DNA of 64,000 nucleotides from Roseiconus nitratireducens (GTDB lineage Bacteria > Planctomycetota > Planctomycetia > Pirellulales > Pirellulaceae): NCBI RefSeq assembly GCF_008629675.1, contig NZ_VWOX01000009.1, forward strand, positions 62,001 through 126,000, read 5' to 3'. Each line of letters begins with the position of its first letter. Position 1 is the first letter of the stretch. Below the pieces are notes generated by a model. That model ran no database searches. It was not told the origin of the DNA and saw nothing but the letters and a program-made list of their open reading frames with translations. This document shows, in pieces, positions 52,401 through 60,525 of the stretch. The position numbers and the translations under genes were made by a program.

Positions 52401-52525
52401 CAATCCAAACAGTAGCGTTGGACGAACGGCTGGACCGATTTCTGAAAGCTTGAATCGAGCGTGTCCGCGGCACCGCTGCTGGGTAGCCAGATCAGAAGTG
52501 GCAAGAGAAGAAGCAGCAAACGCAT
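49487..52525 (-). CDS. DUF1592 family planctomycete cytochrome-type protein, long version
   Basis: 1012 aa, about 280 more than the other copy (22274-24475). Signal peptide MRLLLLLLPLLIWLPSSGAA; heme motif CLDCH; DUF1587 block RRLSNAEYNYTIRDLTGVD; then a large insertion (about residues 200-560) with no recognised domain, containing long charged helices (REREL-type) and several Trp. The canonical FALASRLSYFLWASMPDDELL, LRTSPVKRGNWVVKRILG and CAACHERIDSFGLVFENYG blocks follow, then the DUF1585-like end. It pairs with the DUF1552 gene downstream. The insertion is the odd part and might give substrate specificity. Confidence 0.88.
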   Translation of the reverse strand: MRLLLLLLPLLIWLPSSGAADTLDSSFQKSVQPFVQRYCLDCHSAADAQGDLDLTADQDAASVAGNFRRWAVVMDRLEAGEMPPPDAGERPSDSEVKKVLHWITELRDSEAKRTSGDPGIVLARRLSNAEYNYTIRDLTGVDIRPAESFPVDPANEAGFDNTGESLTMSPSLIKKYLEAARMVSDHLVLAPGGLEFAPHPVMTFTDRDKYCVNRIIDFYHRQRTDYADYLLALWHFQQADPSRTDGDRKALQEFLSARESGQHDSAQSDGTKPLSARYASTLWQILTGPPRQQGPIAALQHLWRQLPTGDGPEATSQARQQCEQMRDFIVTLRRQLVHNVSNLTTPEVHDGSQPLVLWKNRQFVANRRRYAGGAPDVIEAKLDDLSLPAGSEASAAMKLPDDPAALEQYEQTFEEFCSIFPDKFYVSERARVYLDPEEEKERTGRYLSAGFHNQAGYFRDDAPLYDLMLSDAERRELDRLWTELDFVCRAPQRQYAAFIWFDRTDSSFMRDSQFDRYRAEDKDCTSEAKVQGLKAAYLEKAERVGGNPEALQAIGRYFDDMSQSFRWWEDQWEASQSVHVEAMIDFAQRAFRRPLTQPERDQLRSFYHSLRDQDGLSHDEAIRDCVVATLMSPHFCYRVDLPSRSGDGEQPTEIQPLDDFALASRLSYFLWASMPDDELLDLARAGELHRHDVLEAQTRRMSRDPRARGFVTEFAGNWLDFRRFQEHNGVDRERFQGFTDGLRQSMYEEPIRLMMHVISDQASVLDLLYGDFTFVDEQLARHYGMSDAYAAQVDKVSATNGGWIRMENTGRFGRGGLLPMGVFLTANSPGLRTSPVKRGNWVVKRILGEQIPAPPAAVPELPEDESKLGELTLREALARHRADPSCAACHERIDSFGLVFENYGPVGERRLEDFGGRAVDSHVMFPDDSEGEGLSGLRDYIRRERQDDFVENFCRKLLTYALSRSLQLSDELTIAQMKTTLEKSDHRFSSLVEVIVTSPAFLNQRINVKLER

Positions 52526-52921
52526 AAGAACCTATTCGACGCGGCGATGGCCGGCGGGACGGGGTCAGTCGACAGACAGGGTGCGCCGTGAGGGTGGGGC
52601 GATCGCGCACCGGGCGGGTGGGCCCTCATTTTAACCGCCCCGCAGTCGATCTGGCCATCCGATTTTTCCGACTTGCCCCCCTCCACGGTCGCTCCGGGGC
52701 GCCGAGCAATTGCTCAGGAACGCCGAGCAATCGGCGAAAACCCGCCATTCGGATCAACCCGCATGGATCCAGAAAACCGTTCCAGATTCGGCATCGCCCC
52801 AGACTTGCCGCGGACTTGCCGCGAAAAAGCCGCGGCGCGTGGCGACCGGGCCCCGGCCAACAGCGGGGGCATTGGGAGTTGTCGGTGCTTTGCCGGCAAT
52901 GATGTCGCGTCCGAAACCAGC
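52526..52921. other. Intergenic region (396 bp)
   Basis: It lies between the DUF6159 stop and the DUF1592 start, both on the minus strand. It contains the perfect palindrome GAGCAATTGCTC (52704-52715), a CGCCGAGCAAT copy pair (52700 and 52721) and a GACTTGCCGCG tandem pair (52802-52823). No supported gene. Confidence 0.5.
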
Positions 52922-53779
52922 TCAACGTGCCGCGAATGCACCACGCAGGTTGGAGGCCTCGAATCCACGGGGCGCGCTGCCACTGGATCCGTACATGTAA
53001 ATCGCTGCCTGAACGATCGCTGAGAGTGCGCTGGACACAAGCGAAACGATCAGCAGTCCGATCACGCCGAACGCGAGCAGAGCAATTCCCAGGACGGCCG
53101 ACTGGGACATCAAGACGCCGCCACCGATGATCAGTGCGATGCAAGGCAGCATCGCCAGGAAGCAAAAGAACCCGATTCCACCTTTCGCTCCCACGGCTTC
53201 ACCCCAAGAGCTTTTCAGAATGGCGCCGGAGCGTTTGACCGCTTCAATCGGGCCGGCCTTTTCGATGACCAGCACGGGGACCACGAAGTACGTCACGGCA
53301 GTCCAGGCCATGCCCAACAGTCCGGACACGATCGCGCCAAACTTTTCGCTCTGATTCTCAATCACCCGCAGCACCAAACCGACCGTCGCACTGACCAGCG
53401 CCCATCCGGCAATTTGTGGCAACCGTGCCATCGATGCCGAGATGCCTTCTCCGATCGTCGGTCGCTCCCCGTAAAAGCTCTTCACCGCGCACGCGATCAA
53501 GGCACTGTTAAAGAACACGATGACAAAGTAGTTGACGAAGTAGAACGTGAACAGCACCGCCAGATAGAGAGGGTTCTCCATCGGATCCTGGGCCCGTTCC
53601 AGATCGTCCATCCCGAGATCCGCTCCGCCGGCCAGAAACAGGGGAATGGCAAACGACGCCATCACCAGCAAACAGCAGATGCCGCTCAACAGCGGGAACA
53701 CCAATAAGTGTTTGTCGGCCTTGAGCACATGCCAACTCTGACGTGCGAGCTCAAAGCCGTTGCTGAATCTTTCAAACAT
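52922..53779 (-). CDS. DUF6159-like membrane protein
   Basis: 285 aa from MFERFSNGFELARQSWHVLK, the typical beginning of the family. Six or more TM segments: FPLLSGICCLLVMASFAIP, YLAVLFTFYFVNYFVIVFF, WALVSATVGLVLRV, AWTAVTYFVVPVLVI, GGIGFFCFLAMLPCIALIIGG and LGIALLAFGVIGLLIVSLV. Acidic stretch MDDLERAQDPMEN between TM1 and TM2. The frame upstream is open but lacks family features. Function unknown; integral inner-membrane protein, probably monocistronic. Confidence 0.82.
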   Translation of the reverse strand: MFERFSNGFELARQSWHVLKADKHLLVFPLLSGICCLLVMASFAIPLFLAGGADLGMDDLERAQDPMENPLYLAVLFTFYFVNYFVIVFFNSALIACAVKSFYGERPTIGEGISASMARLPQIAGWALVSATVGLVLRVIENQSEKFGAIVSGLLGMAWTAVTYFVVPVLVIEKAGPIEAVKRSGAILKSSWGEAVGAKGGIGFFCFLAMLPCIALIIGGGVLMSQSAVLGIALLAFGVIGLLIVSLVSSALSAIVQAAIYMYGSSGSAPRGFEASNLRGAFAAR

Positions 53780-54278
53780 TCCAGACGCTCCCGATCGGAG
53801 AAGAGAAGTGGTCCGGGCACACGTGGGCCCCCGCCGGGTGACGATTGTAGACCGCCCCGACGCCCGATGCGAGGATTCGAGGCCCCCCTGACGAACCGCC
53901 GATTCAAAACCGCTGCCGCAACCTGGCAGGGATCGTCCGCATGGAAAAATGAGCTGGCGAACGAGTCCAACCGTTCGATCCACACGATTTGCCTGCTCGC
54001 GGGTTAGAATGCTGGTCCGACTGGATTGCACCGCCGGGCCGGATCGCTCGAGTCTTGGAGGATGTTGCCCGTCCACCGTTGGTCCCGCGAGCGGCGTCTG
54101 ATTGGTCGCGTTAGCGACGCCTGACTCCGCGATCGTCGGTTGCTCTCTGCGGCCAACGTGGCGTTGCCCGCTGGCCTTGTCCGGTGGCCATGTCTAGCGA
54201 CTGGCCTTGTCTAGCGGGCTTTGTCTAGCGACTGGCGCTGTCCAGCTACTCCGTCCCTTCCCTGAAACGTGTTGACCG
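53780..54278. other. Divergent intergenic region (499 bp)
   Basis: It separates the DUF6159 gene (minus) and sulfatase gene (plus). It holds the GTCTAGCG repeat cluster (54192-54239) right before the sulfatase and no supported gene. No convincing promoter motif was found. Confidence 0.5.
54192..54239. repeat. GTCTAGCG repeats upstream of the sulfatase gene
   Basis: Units GTCTAGCGACTGGCCTT, GTCTAGCGGGCTTT and GTCTAGCGACTGGCGCT are head-to-tail (17, 14, 17 bp), then a decayed GTCCAGCTACT. They end 39 bp before the ATG at 54279. Confidence 0.7.
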
Positions 54279-55676
54279 ATGAAACGCCTGCTCCCCATCG
54301 TGCTTGGTCTGGCCGCAATGGCGGCGTCCCACGCGTGCGCCGCTGATGCGGCAAAACCAAATTTCTTGTTCATCATTGCCGACGACTGCACCTTCCGCGA
54401 CATCGGTTGCTACGGCGGCCAGGCGCACACCCCCAACATCGACAAACTGGCCGGGGAAGGCATGCGGATGACGCATTGCTTCCAGGCGGCTCCGATGTGC
54501 TCGCCAACACGTCACAACATTTATACCGGTCAGTATCCGGTCAAAACCGGGGCCTACCCGAACCACACCGAAACCTACCCAGACGTCAAGAACATCACCC
54601 ACTACCTGAAACCGTTGGGCTATCGCGTTGCCCTCTCGGGCAAAACGCACATCGGTCCACGTGAGGTGTTTGATTTCGAGTACAGCGGCAACCGAAACCC
54701 GGACATGCAGGCGGTGGACCAATTGATGTCGCAGTGCGCATCGGAGAACACACCAATGTGCTTGTTCGCTTGCAGCAACGAACCCCACACACCGTGGAAT
54801 CAGGGCGATCCCTCGCGCTACCCTCCCGAATCGATCAAGCTGCCTCCGTACATCCCTGACACTCCGGTCGTTCGCGACGGCTACAGTCGGTACCTGGCCG
54901 AAATCACCTACTTTGATGACCAGGTGGGTCAGCTGCTGCAGATGCTGGACAAACACCAGTTGTCTGACAACACGCTGGTGATGGTCGTCTCCGAGCAAGG
55001 CAATTCGATGCCGTTTGCCAAGTGGACCTGTTACGACAACGGCCTGCAGTCGGCGATGGTCGTCCGCTGGCCGGGAAAGGTGAAACCGGGCTCGGTCACC
55101 GACGCCATGGTGGAGTACGTGGACGTCACGCCGACGTTCGTGGATGCCGCCGGTGGAACACCCGCTCCAGCCTTGGACGGAAAGAGCATGATGGGCGTTT
55201 TGACCGGGGCGACTGATGAGCACAAGCAGTACGTGTACGGAATCATGACGACCAAGGGCATCATCAACGGCAACGATTCGTACCCGATCCGATCCGTTCG
55301 ATCACGAACGCACAAACTGATTCTGAATCTGCAGCCGGACCAGACATTTACCAACGCTTGCACGAAGTCGCCCGAGTTTCTCTCGATGGTCGAAGCAGCC
55401 AAGGACGGCGACGAGCCGTCGGAGCGAGCGGTGTTGCGCTACCAACATCGACCCGCGGTCGAATTCTACGACGTGATCAACGACCCCCTGGAAATGCACA
55501 ACTTGGCCGATCATCCGGAGTTCGCCGATGAGATCGCTGTGTTGCGAAAGGAACTGGAAAGCTGGATGAAATCCCAGGGCGATCAGGGGGTTGAAACCGA
55601 ACGCGTCGCGAACGCGCACAAGAAGAAGCGGACCCAGGCAAAGAACGCCGGCAAAAGAAAGAAACGCCGGCAATGA
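54279..55676 (+). CDS. Secreted sulfatase (formylglycine type)
   Basis: 465 aa. Signal peptide MKRLLPIVLGLAAMAASHACA; metal acids in FIIADDCTFRDIG; the modification motif C74-S-P-T-R78 with H-N-I-Y-T-G completes C-x-P-x-R-x4-T-G, so Cys74 should become formylglycine. K in SGKTHIG and the later VSEQGNSMPFAKWTCYDNGLQ block (usually G-x-H/K region) complete the site. The substrate is a sulfated polysaccharide or glycan, as usual in marine planctomycetes. The Lys/Arg tail (KKKRTQAKNAGKRKKRRQ) is unusual and may bind anionic polymers. It stands apart, ahead of the repeat array. Confidence 0.9.
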   Translation: MKRLLPIVLGLAAMAASHACAADAAKPNFLFIIADDCTFRDIGCYGGQAHTPNIDKLAGEGMRMTHCFQAAPMCSPTRHNIYTGQYPVKTGAYPNHTETYPDVKNITHYLKPLGYRVALSGKTHIGPREVFDFEYSGNRNPDMQAVDQLMSQCASENTPMCLFACSNEPHTPWNQGDPSRYPPESIKLPPYIPDTPVVRDGYSRYLAEITYFDDQVGQLLQMLDKHQLSDNTLVMVVSEQGNSMPFAKWTCYDNGLQSAMVVRWPGKVKPGSVTDAMVEYVDVTPTFVDAAGGTPAPALDGKSMMGVLTGATDEHKQYVYGIMTTKGIINGNDSYPIRSVRSRTHKLILNLQPDQTFTNACTKSPEFLSMVEAAKDGDEPSERAVLRYQHRPAVEFYDVINDPLEMHNLADHPEFADEIAVLRKELESWMKSQGDQGVETERVANAHKKKRTQAKNAGKRKKRRQ

Positions 55677-55756
55677 TTTCGCCCCGGTCGGTCAGCCGGT
55701 CGGCCGGTCGGGAGTGAAAGCAAGACCCGCCCGATCGCAAGCCCGAGTTAAACCGC

Positions 55757-56721
55757 GATAGCAAAGCAAGCAGACAGATTTGCCACCGAGGTCACAGAGA
55801 CCACGGAGAACGAATTCGTCGGCTCGGAGTATTCCTTTCGGGGGACTATTCCTTTCGTATTCCTTTCGGGGGACAGAGCACCAACAGAGACAACGGGTGC
55901 TGTGTCCCCGCACGGTCCACTGTTGGGGGACAGAGCACCAACGGGACAAAAGGAACTTTCGGGGGACAGAGCACGAGGTGCTGCGTCCCCGCACGGAGCC
56001 CAACGCGCCCAATCACAGGCCAGTTGATGCCGCGATAGCAAAGCAAGCAGACAGATTTGCCACCGAGGTCGCCGAGACCACGGAGTCCTTTCGGAGTCCT
56101 TTCGGGGGACAGAGCACCAACGGGACAAATGGTGCTGTGTCCCCGTACGGAATCGGATGCTGCGATAGCAAAGCAATCAGACAGACTTGCCACCGAGGTC
56201 ACCGAGACCACGGAGGACGAATATGTCGGCTCGGTGCTCTGGGCGTGCTGTGTGGCTATTCCTTTCGGGGGACAGACACTTTCGGGGGGAAAGCACTTTC
56301 GTATCTCTTTCGAGTATTCCTATCAGGGGACAGAGCACCAACAGAGACAACGTCCTATCAGGGGACAGAGCACCAACAGAGACAACGGGTGCTGTGTCCC
56401 CGCACGGACCACTGGTATTCTTTTCGGGGGACAGAGCACCAACGGGACAAATGGTGCTGTGTCCCCGTACGGAATCGGATGCTGCGATAGCAAAGCAATC
56501 AGACGGGCTCCTTTCGGGGGACAGAGCACCAACGGGACAAATGGTGCTGTGTCCCCATACGGAATCGGATGCTGCGCTAGCAAAGCAAAGCAGACAGATA
56601 TGCCACCGAGGTCGCCGAGACCACGGAGGACGAATATGTCGGCTCGGTGCTCTCGGCGTGCTCTGTGGCTATTCCTTTCGGGGGACAGAGCACCAACGGA
56701 GACAACTGGTGCTGTGTCCCC
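55757..56721. repeat. Interleaved array of two palindromic repeat families (A and B)
   Basis: Family A: four copies of a 27-nt arm beginning GCCACCGAGGTC at 55782, 56059, 56189 and 56602. Two have the full opposing arm (56230-56256, 56643-56669) around a 13-nt loop GACGAATATGTCG and pair at most positions. Family B: nine GGGGACAGAGCACC-type arms (start 55869, 55926, 55962, 56105, 56326, 56361, 56427, 56517, 56681), most with a matching ...GCTGTGTCCCC arm after a ~10-nt loop. An 82-bp block is identical at 56101-56182 and 56423-56504, and nearly so at 56513-56595. A 35-bp block is duplicated head-to-tail at 56319-56388. A decayed GTGTCCCCGTGCGG tail runs to ~56830. No gene is supported inside. 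Confidence 0.88.
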
Positions 56722-56920
56722 CTGCGGAATGCAGTGCCCCCGTGCGGCATGGTGGGTGCTGTGCCCCCCTGCGGAATGCAGTGTCCCCGCGCGGAATGCA
56801 CGTGCGGCATGGTGTCCCCGTGCGGCATGCAAAATCTGTTCACCGGGGCTATTTTGTGCGGCGGGTGTCCCGATTCACTACAATGGGGATCCCTCCTTCC
56901 GCCCACCCCTCCCACCTGCC

Positions 56921-59176
56921 ATGCGTTCCCGCAACGTTCCCCGTTGGTCCATTCGGCCATCCATGGTTGCCGCCGGCGCGCTGCCGATGTTGTTGCTGCT
57001 GTGGCCGCAATTCAGCGGCGTCGCTGCCGCCGATGCGCCACTGGGATCTCCTCCGAACCAATCCGACCCGGTCAGCTTCGAGCTGGACGTCCAGCCAATC
57101 CTCGCTGCGGCGGGCTGCAACGCCGGGGCCTGCCACGGCAAGCAGGGTGGGCAAAACGGATTCCAACTCTCCCTGCTGGGATTCGACTCCGAGTTTGATT
57201 TCGATTCGGTGGTCCGTCAGGCCCGCGGACGCCGATTGTCGATTTCGGCCCCCGCATCCAGCCTGCTGATCCGCAAAGCCACGGCCGAGATCCCTCACGG
57301 AGGCGGCGAACGGATCCAACCAGGCAGTGACCGCTACCAAACGTTGCTCACTTGGATCCGCCAGGGTGCCAACCGACGCACCGTCGATGAGCCGGTGCTG
57401 GAATCCGTCGAACTCGTCCGGGACGATTTCCTGCTGCAACCCGATGAGCACGCGGGACTGCAGGTCCTTGCCCATTACAGCGATGGGACCCAACGAGATG
57501 TCACCGCCGAAACGACTTACTTGTCCAATGATGCAGCCATCGTCTCGGTCGCTGCCGACGGCCAGATGAAGGCCGGACCGATTCCGGGCGAGACGGCCGT
57601 GATGGCGCGCTACATGAATCGCATTCGTGTCGCCAACGTCAACATTCCCCAGGCCAATCCGCTGCCGCCGGATTTCTACCCGCAGGCGCAACGAAACAAC
57701 TTTATCGATGAACTGGTTTACGAAAAGTTGAAGCGGACTGGGGTGAAGATTTCGGACCCGGCCAGCGATTCCACCTTCCTGCGTCGTGTCTACACGGACG
57801 TCATCGGACGCTTGCCGACTCCGGAGCAGGCCCGATCCTTCCTGGACTCCAAATCGCCCGACAAACGCCTTCACTTGGTCGATGAACTGCTGCAGCGTCG
57901 CGAGTATGTCGATCACTGGGCCAACCAGTGGGCCGACCTGCTGCGTCCCAATCCGTACCGTGTCGGCATCAAAGCCGTCTTGAACTACGACAATTGGATT
58001 CGCGAGCAGTTCAGGGACGACGTCCCCTACGACCAGTTTGTGCGTCGGTTGGTGACCGCCAAGGGAAGCACGTGGCACAACGGCGCCGCAACGCTGTACC
58101 GTGACCGCCGCAGCCCCGAAGAGGTGGCAACGTTAATCAGCCAGCTCTTTTTGGGCGTGCGACTGGAGTGCGCCAAGTGCCACCATCACCCGTTCGAGAA
58201 ATGGAGCCAGCGCGACTTCTATTCCTTCGCAGCGTTCTTCGGAAAGGTCGGTCGCAAGGGCACGGGCTTGTCACCTCCGATCTCCGGCGGCGAAGAGGTG
58301 ATTTACGCATCGGACAAGGGAGAGGTCCGGCATCCAGTCACCGGCAACGTTTTGCCGCCCGAACCGTTGTTCGGTACCGCCGGCGGCGAGGCGCAGGAGG
58401 ATCCCCGTGAAGCACTCGCTGATTGGATGACGTCCACAAACAACGACTACTTTGCCCAGGTCCATGCCAACCGGATTTGGGCGCACTTCATGGGGCGCGG
58501 CATCGTGGAACCGGTCGACGACCTGCGCAGCACCAACCCGCCCAGCAACCCTGCCCTCTTGGACGCACTCGCGCGCGAGTTCAGGGAGTCGGGCTACGAC
58601 CAAAAGCACTTGATCAAATCCATCGTTCTGTCGCATGCCTACTCACTCAGTTCCATCCCGAATGAAACGAATCGCGGCGATCGTTTGAATCACTCCCGTC
58701 ACTACCGTCATCGTCTGCGTGGCGAAGTGATCGCCGACGCGATTTCCGATGTCACGGAAACCGCCACGGATTATTCCGCTCTGGCTCCCCAATCGCGTGC
58801 CAACCAGGTCTGGACGCATCGCATCGATTCGATGTTGCTGGACACCTTCGGTCGCCCCAACGAAAACCAGGATCCTCCGTGCGAGCGGGTGTCCGATTCG
58901 TCGGTCACACAAACGCTGCACCTGATGAACTCTGTGGAGTTGGACCGCCGGGTACGATCTGACACCGGCCGAGCGGCACGGCTTGCCGACAGTGATCTTT
59001 CCAACGCGGCGGTTGTCGAGGAATTGTACTTGGCTTGTTTTTCTCGCCGCCCCACCCCGGAGGAACGGTCTTACGCCGAACCACTGCTGGGGATGACGAA
59101 AGGCGAACGTCGTCCGATCATTGAAGACCTGTTATGGGCGATGATCAATTCCCCCGAATTCATCATTCAAAACTGA
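56921..59176 (+). CDS. DUF1549/DUF1553 protein with Ig-like domain and heme motifs
   Basis: 751 aa from MRSRNVPRWSIRPSMVAAGA. The long open frame through the repeat array upstream is not coding. Export segment, then a CNAGACHG motif (CxxxCH) and LLIRKATAEIPHGGG, a BIG2-like Ig segment (LQVLAHYSDGTQRDVTAETTYLSND), DUF1549 (FIDELVYEKLKRTGVKISD) and DUF1553 (DPREALADWMTSTNNDYFAQVHANRIW, HFMGRGIVEPVDDLR) with CAKCHHHPFEKWSQRDFY. This is the PSD1-type module typical of Planctomycetes, always next to DUF1501. The following gene is that partner, 12 bp on. Confidence 0.92.
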   Translation: MRSRNVPRWSIRPSMVAAGALPMLLLLWPQFSGVAAADAPLGSPPNQSDPVSFELDVQPILAAAGCNAGACHGKQGGQNGFQLSLLGFDSEFDFDSVVRQARGRRLSISAPASSLLIRKATAEIPHGGGERIQPGSDRYQTLLTWIRQGANRRTVDEPVLESVELVRDDFLLQPDEHAGLQVLAHYSDGTQRDVTAETTYLSNDAAIVSVAADGQMKAGPIPGETAVMARYMNRIRVANVNIPQANPLPPDFYPQAQRNNFIDELVYEKLKRTGVKISDPASDSTFLRRVYTDVIGRLPTPEQARSFLDSKSPDKRLHLVDELLQRREYVDHWANQWADLLRPNPYRVGIKAVLNYDNWIREQFRDDVPYDQFVRRLVTAKGSTWHNGAATLYRDRRSPEEVATLISQLFLGVRLECAKCHHHPFEKWSQRDFYSFAAFFGKVGRKGTGLSPPISGGEEVIYASDKGEVRHPVTGNVLPPEPLFGTAGGEAQEDPREALADWMTSTNNDYFAQVHANRIWAHFMGRGIVEPVDDLRSTNPPSNPALLDALAREFRESGYDQKHLIKSIVLSHAYSLSSIPNETNRGDRLNHSRHYRHRLRGEVIADAISDVTETATDYSALAPQSRANQVWTHRIDSMLLDTFGRPNENQDPPCERVSDSSVTQTLHLMNSVELDRRVRSDTGRAARLADSDLSNAAVVEELYLACFSRRPTPEERSYAEPLLGMTKGERRPIIEDLLWAMINSPEFIIQN

Positions 59177-59188
59177 AGGACAGCGCAG

Positions 59189-60520
59189 ATGATTCAATCC
59201 TGGCGGAACCGCGATGGAACCACGCGGCGTGACTGTTTGCGTCTCGGGTTGGGCGGATTGATCGGCGGTGGTCTTTCCGGGGCATTGCGGGCGGCGGCTC
59301 GGGGCGCCGAACCGAGTGCGAACCCGCAACGACAGGCCGATGCCTGCATCCTGGTGTGGCAAGACGGCGGCCCCAGCCATTACGAGACCTTTGACCCCAA
59401 GCCGGATGCGCCGCTGGAGATTCGCGGTTCCTACGCACCGATCGCCACGCGGACGCCCGGAATCTTCTTCGCCGAACCGATGAAGAAGTTGGCGGCCCTC
59501 TCGGACTCCTTGGCGATCGTCCGTTCGATCCGGCACGATCAGGGCAATCACGGTGCCGGAAACCACTACATGATGACCGGCGCGCCGCCTCGGATTCCGG
59601 TCGGATGCGGCGCTTTCGTTAGCTTCCACCCCAGCTTGGGCAGCGTCGTCAGCAAGGAAGTCGGTGCCCCGCACGGCATTCCGGCGTACTTTTCGATTCC
59701 CAACATTTCCCGCTCCGGCGGCCCCAACTTCCTGGGCAGCAAGTACGCGCCCTTCGTGGTGCCGGACGATCCGAATCGCAGTTCCTTCCGCGTCCGTGAC
59801 GTGACCATTCCGTCCGGTCTGACCGACCAGCGATTTCAATCGCGTCAACAGATTCGCAAACACGTCGACAATTTGCTGCGGCTGAACGATCCCGCGACCG
59901 GTGACCCCACATTGGCGGTCGATGAGTTCTATCAGCAGAGCATGCAGATCATCAGCAGTCCGGAAGCGCAGGCGGCATTTGACATTCACCGGGAACCTGA
60001 TTCCGTCCGCGATGCGTATGGACGCGACCCGTTCGGCCAGCGTGCGTTGTTGGCTCGACGTTTGGTCAGCGCCGGTGTTCCCTTCGTCACGCTCTACCAC
60101 GGCGGCTGGGATCATCACACCGACATCTTTCAATCCTTGGACAAGAAACTTCCGCCGTTCGAGTCAACGGTGGCTGCACTCATCGAGGACTTGAAACAGC
60201 AAGGCATGCTGCAGCGCACCCTGGTTGTCGTGTTGGGCGAATTTGGTCGAACGCCCAAGATCAATGAGCGTGGCGGCCGAGACCATTGGTCAAACGCCAT
60301 GAGCGTTCTGTTTGCCGGCGGTGGGACAGCCGGAGGACAAGTCGTCGGCGCGACCGATCGCCAAGGATACGCTGCTGTCGAACGAATTTTGGCGCCGGAG
60401 AACTTTGTCAGCACGATCTACCGCAAACTCGGAATCGATCCGGGTCAGATCCTGTACACGCCCGAGGGTCGTCCGGTGCATTTGGTCAGCGACGCGACCC
60501 CCATCACCGAGTTGATGTGA
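59189..60520 (+). CDS. DUF1501 family protein (Tat-exported)
   Basis: 443 aa. Twin-arginine-type signal TRRDCLRLGLGGLIGGG. Family landmarks are CILVWQDGGPSHYETFDPKPDAP, HDQGNHGAGNHYMMTGAPP, GWDHHTDIFQSLD and GEFGRTPKINERGGRDHW, in an alkaline-phosphatase-like fold. Metal ligands appear conserved (His/Asp in those motifs). Activity unknown. Coupled to the DUF1549/DUF1553 gene, with the PPC gene starting 6 bp after its stop, so a three-gene operon. Confidence 0.92.
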   Translation: MIQSWRNRDGTTRRDCLRLGLGGLIGGGLSGALRAAARGAEPSANPQRQADACILVWQDGGPSHYETFDPKPDAPLEIRGSYAPIATRTPGIFFAEPMKKLAALSDSLAIVRSIRHDQGNHGAGNHYMMTGAPPRIPVGCGAFVSFHPSLGSVVSKEVGAPHGIPAYFSIPNISRSGGPNFLGSKYAPFVVPDDPNRSSFRVRDVTIPSGLTDQRFQSRQQIRKHVDNLLRLNDPATGDPTLAVDEFYQQSMQIISSPEAQAAFDIHREPDSVRDAYGRDPFGQRALLARRLVSAGVPFVTLYHGGWDHHTDIFQSLDKKLPPFESTVAALIEDLKQQGMLQRTLVVVLGEFGRTPKINERGGRDHWSNAMSVLFAGGGTAGGQVVGATDRQGYAAVERILAPENFVSTIYRKLGIDPGQILYTPEGRPVHLVSDATPITELM

Positions 60521-60525
60521 TCGTG

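Noticed and set aside
55757-56721. CRISPR array
   Set aside because: Units are palindromic, of mixed type and irregular spacing, with no uniform spacers and no cas genes.
55780-56832. Proteins read from repeat units on either strand (for example 56323-56832)
   Set aside because: Repetitive low-complexity translations with no independent support.
56057-56920. Coding extension of the DUF1549/DUF1553 gene through the repeat array
   Set aside because: The frame is only open by chance; its residues are translated repeats and the signal peptide begins at 56921.
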